Assembly: GCF_022811845.1 (NCBI RefSeq)
Contig: NZ_CP064266.1
Span: 4,464,001-4,528,000, forward strand
Origin: Bacillus pseudomycoides
GTDB lineage: Bacteria; Bacillota; Bacilli; Bacillales; Bacillaceae_G
Length of the DNA stretch: 64,000 bases
Direction of reading: 5' to 3'
This document shows positions 60,900 through 64,000 of the stretch, one piece after another. Within the stretch, counting starts at the first letter, position 1, and each line of letters begins with the position of its first letter. The notes beneath the pieces were generated by a model that made no database searches, was not told where the DNA came from, and was given only the letters and a program-made list of their open reading frames with translations. The position numbers and the translations under genes were made by a program.

Positions 60900-62192
60900 A
60901 TGGATGTAAGAAATGTAAAAGGAACAAAAGATTATTTACCCGAGGAACAGTTGTTACGAAACAAAATTAAACGTGCTTGTGAAGAGACTTTTGAACGATA
61001 TGGCTGTAAGCTCCTTGAAACACCCACTTTAAATATTTATGAACTGATGGCTTATAAATATGGGGGCGGTGCTGAAATTTTAAAAGAAATTTACACACTA
61101 CGTGATCAAGGAAATCGCGAACTCGCACTTCGGTATGATTTAACGATTCCATTTGCAAAAGTAGTAGCAATGAATCCTGACATTCGCCTCCCTTTTAAAC
61201 GATATGAAATCGGAAAAGTATTTCGTGATGGACCGATAAAACAAGGAAGGTTTCGTGAATTCATTCAATGCGACGTTGATATAGTTGGCGTAGAATCTGT
61301 TATTGCTGAAGCTGAATTGATGGCTATGGCCTTTGATCTTTTCAAAACTTTAAACTTAGATGTTACAATTCAATATAATAATCGTAAGTTATTAACTGGT
61401 ATCCTTAAATCTATTGAAATTCCAGATGAACAAACAAACGATGTTATTTTATCATTAGATAAACTTGAAAAGATTGGGATTGATGGCGTACGAAAGGATT
61501 TACAAAGCCGTGGAATAATAAATGACACTGTAGAGGTTATTTGTAATACCGTTGAATCTTGTATGACATTAGAGCTTGATGAATTTAAACAAACTTTCTC
61601 CAATTCACTAGTTACAGATGGAATCGACGAACTAAAGCAATTACAACAATACCTTCTTGCACTTGGTATCCAAGACAATACTGTTTTCAATCCATTCTTA
61701 GCTAGAGGGCTTACCATGTATACAGGCACAGTTTATGAAATCTTTTTAGCAGATGGAAGTATCACTTCAAGCATTGGTAGTGGCGGACGCTATGATAATA
61801 TAATTGGAGCCTTTCGTAAAGATAAGACATTCTATCCAACAGTAGGAATTTCTTTTGGCTTGGATGTTATTTATACAGCTCTTGAGCAAAAAGAAACTGA
61901 ATCTACTTCTGCTGATATTTTCATTATTCCTATTGGAACGGAAACGAAATGTTTACAAATCGCAAAGCAATTACGTTCTAATAGTGCAATGAGAATTGAA
62001 CTTGAACTTGCCGGCCGTAAATTGAAGCGAGCTCTCAATTACGCAAATAAAGAGAATATTCCTTACGTGCTTATTATCGGTGAAACTGAAATTTCTACGG
62101 AAACCATTATTTTACGTAATATGAAGGAAGGTACCGAAATGAAGATCCCCCTATCTTGCATTGAAGATGGAACTTTAAAGGACTATTTATAA
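60900..62192 (+). CDS. hisS: histidyl-tRNA synthetase (second-copy type)
   Basis: A 430-residue class II synthetase that charges tRNA(His) with histidine. Motif 2 is KRYEIGKVFRDGPIKQGRFREFIQ; histidine-specific motifs are TPTLN(x)YE near the start and ARGLTMYTGTVYE; motif 3 is GGRYDNIIGAF with VGISFGLD; a C-terminal anticodon-binding domain ends the protein. ATG 60900 has AAAGGAG 8 bp upstream. It stands alone, not beside aspS, and is under its own His-codon attenuator, so it is probably the auxiliary, starvation-induced copy. A HisZ-like regulatory paralogue is less likely because the anticodon domain is kept. Confidence 0.9.
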   Translation: MDVRNVKGTKDYLPEEQLLRNKIKRACEETFERYGCKLLETPTLNIYELMAYKYGGGAEILKEIYTLRDQGNRELALRYDLTIPFAKVVAMNPDIRLPFKRYEIGKVFRDGPIKQGRFREFIQCDVDIVGVESVIAEAELMAMAFDLFKTLNLDVTIQYNNRKLLTGILKSIEIPDEQTNDVILSLDKLEKIGIDGVRKDLQSRGIINDTVEVICNTVESCMTLELDEFKQTFSNSLVTDGIDELKQLQQYLLALGIQDNTVFNPFLARGLTMYTGTVYEIFLADGSITSSIGSGGRYDNIIGAFRKDKTFYPTVGISFGLDVIYTALEQKETESTSADIFIIPIGTETKCLQIAKQLRSNSAMRIELELAGRKLKRALNYANKENIPYVLIIGETEISTETIILRNMKEGTEMKIPLSCIEDGTLKDYL

Positions 62193-62256
62193 AAAAGTAG
62201 TCCACTAAAAGGTTAAGCCTTCCTCTTTTGAAGTACCCGCAACTATATAAACACAT

Positions 62257-62299
62257 AAAAAAGCAGAGCAATTCGCACATGAATTCGCTCTGCTTTTTT
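62257..62299. terminator. strong terminator after hisS
   Basis: AAAAAAGCAGAGC with AATTC pairs with GAATTCGCTCTGCTTTTTT (62281-62299) across a GCACAT loop. Confidence 0.85.
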
Positions 62300-62440
62300 A
62301 TTGTTATATCAATGTTCTCTGTGTTATTAGAGGGTTTAATCACATGTATAAATGCCATACTATTTAGCAGCTGCCGAAAAACTTTAATTCTGAAAAAGTC
62401 GGTTCGAGAAACTTTATTAACTTTTAATGTTTGACATAGA

Positions 62441-62635
62441 CTAAACTTCAAAAATAAGTCTTTTGTCAGAATCAAAAGGTATATGGGAAACAAATATATA
62501 ATCATCCATCATACGAGATGTAAACCACTGATTAATAAAGCATTTAAAAACATGATATTTACCATACGAAGTTAATTCATTTATTTTATTTTCTAAGAGT
62601 AACTCCCCCTGCTGAAATAAGAAAATCGAATCCAC
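62441..62635 (-). pseudogene. remnant downstream of the anti-sigma gene
   Basis: A 64-codon frame from a GTG with no ribosome binding site reads SIFLFQQGELLLENKINEL, then YHVFKCFINQWFTSRMMDDY, ending DSDKRLIFEV. The same frame stays open a further eight codons upstream. No family is recognised. It may be the end of a decayed gene once co-transcribed with the sigma operon. Confidence 0.35.
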
Positions 62636-62648
62636 TGTAACATATGTT

Positions 62649-63389
62649 TTAAGTTCCTAGTACTTTTTTACCAAGAGGTTTCGTACTATTATTCGAATCT
62701 GGTTCCAGTGTAATACCAATGTTATCAAAGGACTGTTTTTGTGAAATTTCATATGTCAGAAGTCCTGAACCAGTTTCATCAGGTTTAAATATTCCAGCGT
62801 TTTTTCTTTCTCCATCTTTTAATAACCAAACTTGATACACTTCTGAATTTTTTACTTGTGGCAAATGATCAGCTTGTACAACTAATTTTTTCTTATCTCC
62901 TTGTTGCATAACAAATACATAACCCTTTGTATTTTCATGATTTTGATCGATTGATACTAATGGACGAGTAGAGATCACTTTAAATGGATCACTGCTTAAT
63001 TCATGCTTAGCTAAAGATTGTATTTTTAATTGTGAATTTTCGATTGTTACTGCTACTGTAATCACTAACATTATTCCTAGTAATACTGTTGCCAACGGTG
63101 TAAATTGTTTTTTTAGTAAAACCGTCCATTCTTTCAATTTCGCTGTTACTATGTTATCTCTATTCGTTTGTTCGTGAACAAATATAAAATCAAACACCTC
63201 AGCTTTTAATGTTGCTGGTGCTTCTTTCTCTTCAAAATCGAAATGCAACGCTTCCCAAGCTGCCTGCATTGATGGATACTCAGTTTGACATTTTGGGCAT
63301 GCCTTTAAATGTTCTTGAAACTTTCTTTGTTCTCTATCATCAAATGTATTCGTAACGTAAGATAATAAATACTCACATTCTCTCTCCAT
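62649..63389 (-). CDS. anti-sigma factor (zf-HC2 / RskA type)
   Basis: A 246-residue single-pass membrane protein. The N-terminal zinc anti-sigma motif is present (H24-x3-C28-x2-C31 in EHLKACPKCQ). A transmembrane helix lies at about residues 98-118 (LATVLLGIMLVITVAVTI). The extracytoplasmic part is of the RskA type (MQQGDKKKLVVQADHLPQVKN, VYQVWLLKDGERKNAGIF). It should sequester the ECF sigma factor encoded just upstream (10-bp gap) until a membrane or wall signal triggers proteolysis. An AGAGGGGAT site precedes the ATG. Confidence 0.9.
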   Translation of the reverse strand: MERECEYLLSYVTNTFDDREQRKFQEHLKACPKCQTEYPSMQAAWEALHFDFEEKEAPATLKAEVFDFIFVHEQTNRDNIVTAKLKEWTVLLKKQFTPLATVLLGIMLVITVAVTIENSQLKIQSLAKHELSSDPFKVISTRPLVSIDQNHENTKGYVFVMQQGDKKKLVVQADHLPQVKNSEVYQVWLLKDGERKNAGIFKPDETGSGLLTYEISQKQSFDNIGITLEPDSNNSTKPLGKKVLGT

Positions 63390-63399
63390 ACTATCCCCT

Positions 63400-63951
63400 C
63401 TATTCTAGATATTTTTTTAATTGCTTTAAAGATTGATGAAGACGACTTTTAGTGGTTCCCAATGGTTCATCTTCCAATTTAGCAATCTCACTAAGGGAAT
63501 AACCTTTCCAATATAGCAAGTCGATTAATCTTTTTTGAGACGTAGACAAATTCTGCTTTGCCTTTTGAATTTCAACACTGTGCAGCTTTTTCTCGATTTG
63601 ATTTTCTGAATCTGCTATATGCATATGTTTTTCAGAATCATAAACATTATTAAAGTTTCTATACATAAGTTCTTTATTTTCTTTTCTGACATAATCAATA
63701 CATATATTCCTCGTAATAGTAAGTATCCAATTTACGAAATCACCTTTTGAAGGATTATACATACTTTTAGTTGTCCAAAGTTTCAAGAAAATTAATTGAA
63801 CAACTTCTTTTGTTTTGTCTTCATTTCCTTGGAAAAATTTAAAAGTGAAGCTATATATCAACTTAATATATCGCTCATATAGTTCTTCTAATGCAGGACG
63901 ATAGTTTCCTTTTACTAATTGCATTAACTCATAATCATTTTTTTCTTTCAT
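63400..63951 (-). CDS. ECF RNA polymerase sigma factor
   Basis: A 183-residue sigma-70 family ECF factor. Region 2 runs from about residue 20 to 90 (YERYIKLIYSFTFKFFQGNEDKTKEVVQLIFLKLW, WILTITRNICIDYVRK). Region 4 is at the C-terminus (LIDLLYWKGYSLSEIAKLEDEPLGTTKSRLHQSLKQL). The start is set at ATG 63951 with AGGTGAG 1-7 bp upstream; an earlier ATG at 63963 is possible. It is co-transcribed with its RskA-type anti-sigma factor. It probably responds to envelope or oxidative stress; the target promoters are unknown. Confidence 0.92.
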   Translation of the reverse strand: MKEKNDYELMQLVKGNYRPALEELYERYIKLIYSFTFKFFQGNEDKTKEVVQLIFLKLWTTKSMYNPSKGDFVNWILTITRNICIDYVRKENKELMYRNFNNVYDSEKHMHIADSENQIEKKLHSVEIQKAKQNLSTSQKRLIDLLYWKGYSLSEIAKLEDEPLGTTKSRLHQSLKQLKKYLE

Positions 63952-64000
63952 TCTCACCTGCACTCCCTATTGTTTTTTGTTTATTTCTGATAATTCTAAA

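Overview
The window looks like chromosomal DNA of a Bacillus cereus-group bacterium. It is AT-rich and has Gram-positive ribosome binding sites. It carries a 155-bp repeat with the length and TTTAT edges of the group-specific bcr1 element, an intracellular PHB depolymerase of the B. thuringiensis PhaZ type, an S-box riboswitch, a NETI-motif small protein and an LPXTG-anchored surface protein. Most genes lie on the minus strand.

Layout. 0-5.8 kb: an MFS exporter, azoreductase, DsbA-like protein, DUF3238 protein and a divergent MarR regulator. Four near-identical AGTCAA-N5-TTGACT operators tie azoR, the DUF3238 gene and marR into one local regulon. An IS3-family remnant is fused in frame to an alpha/beta hydrolase. 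5.8-13.2 kb: a run of immunity-type genes (SUFU, Imm22-like, SUKH/SMI1, CdiI-like), several broken by stops, frameshifts or recombination, with no intact toxin. 13.8-18 kb: an Hsp70 (HscC-like), J-domain/TPR membrane protein and DUF1266 operon, the same gene content as E. coli hscC-djlC-ybeU. 18-21.3 kb: more immunity-type genes, phage replication remnants (DnaD, DnaB N-terminus) and a G-rich telomere-like tandem repeat.

21.4-23.6 kb holds the most striking locus. A TROVE/vWA Ro60 orthologue (Rsr) is preceded on the same strand by an array of four tRNA-like non-coding RNAs, bracketed by a near-consensus sigma-A promoter and an intrinsic terminator. In at least two of them the T-arm comes before, and the D-arm after, a capped acceptor-like hairpin. 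This is a circularly permuted tRNA topology and fits bacterial Y RNAs of the YrlA type.

25-35 kb: a tightly overlapping operon of DUF4132, MoxR-type AAA ATPase, DUF5682, vWA and double SWIM-finger genes plus a small partner, in the same order as E. coli yehI(molR)-yehL-yehM-yehP-yehQ. 35-37.8 kb: a second patch of immunity genes with paralogues of the first, a decayed toxin C-terminus and a PoNi-like fragment. 37.8-51 kb: multicopper oxidase, a PepP-like peptidase with an early stop, a lipoprotein plus CcdA-like membrane protein, MFS transporters, phaZ, a MarR-MFS pair and a serine hydrolase, with several pseudogenes. 51-59 kb: a SAM riboswitch, a YwiC protein and a transcobalamin-like vitamin-uptake locus (ECF S, A-A and T components, a DUF4430 lipoprotein and an LPXTG protein with DUF4430 and alpha/alpha-barrel domains). 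59-64 kb: RraA-like protein, YbaK deacylase, a second-copy-type histidyl-tRNA synthetase under a His-codon leader-peptide attenuator, and an ECF sigma/anti-sigma pair.

Family names are recognised from motifs and memory of the families. No database search was run.
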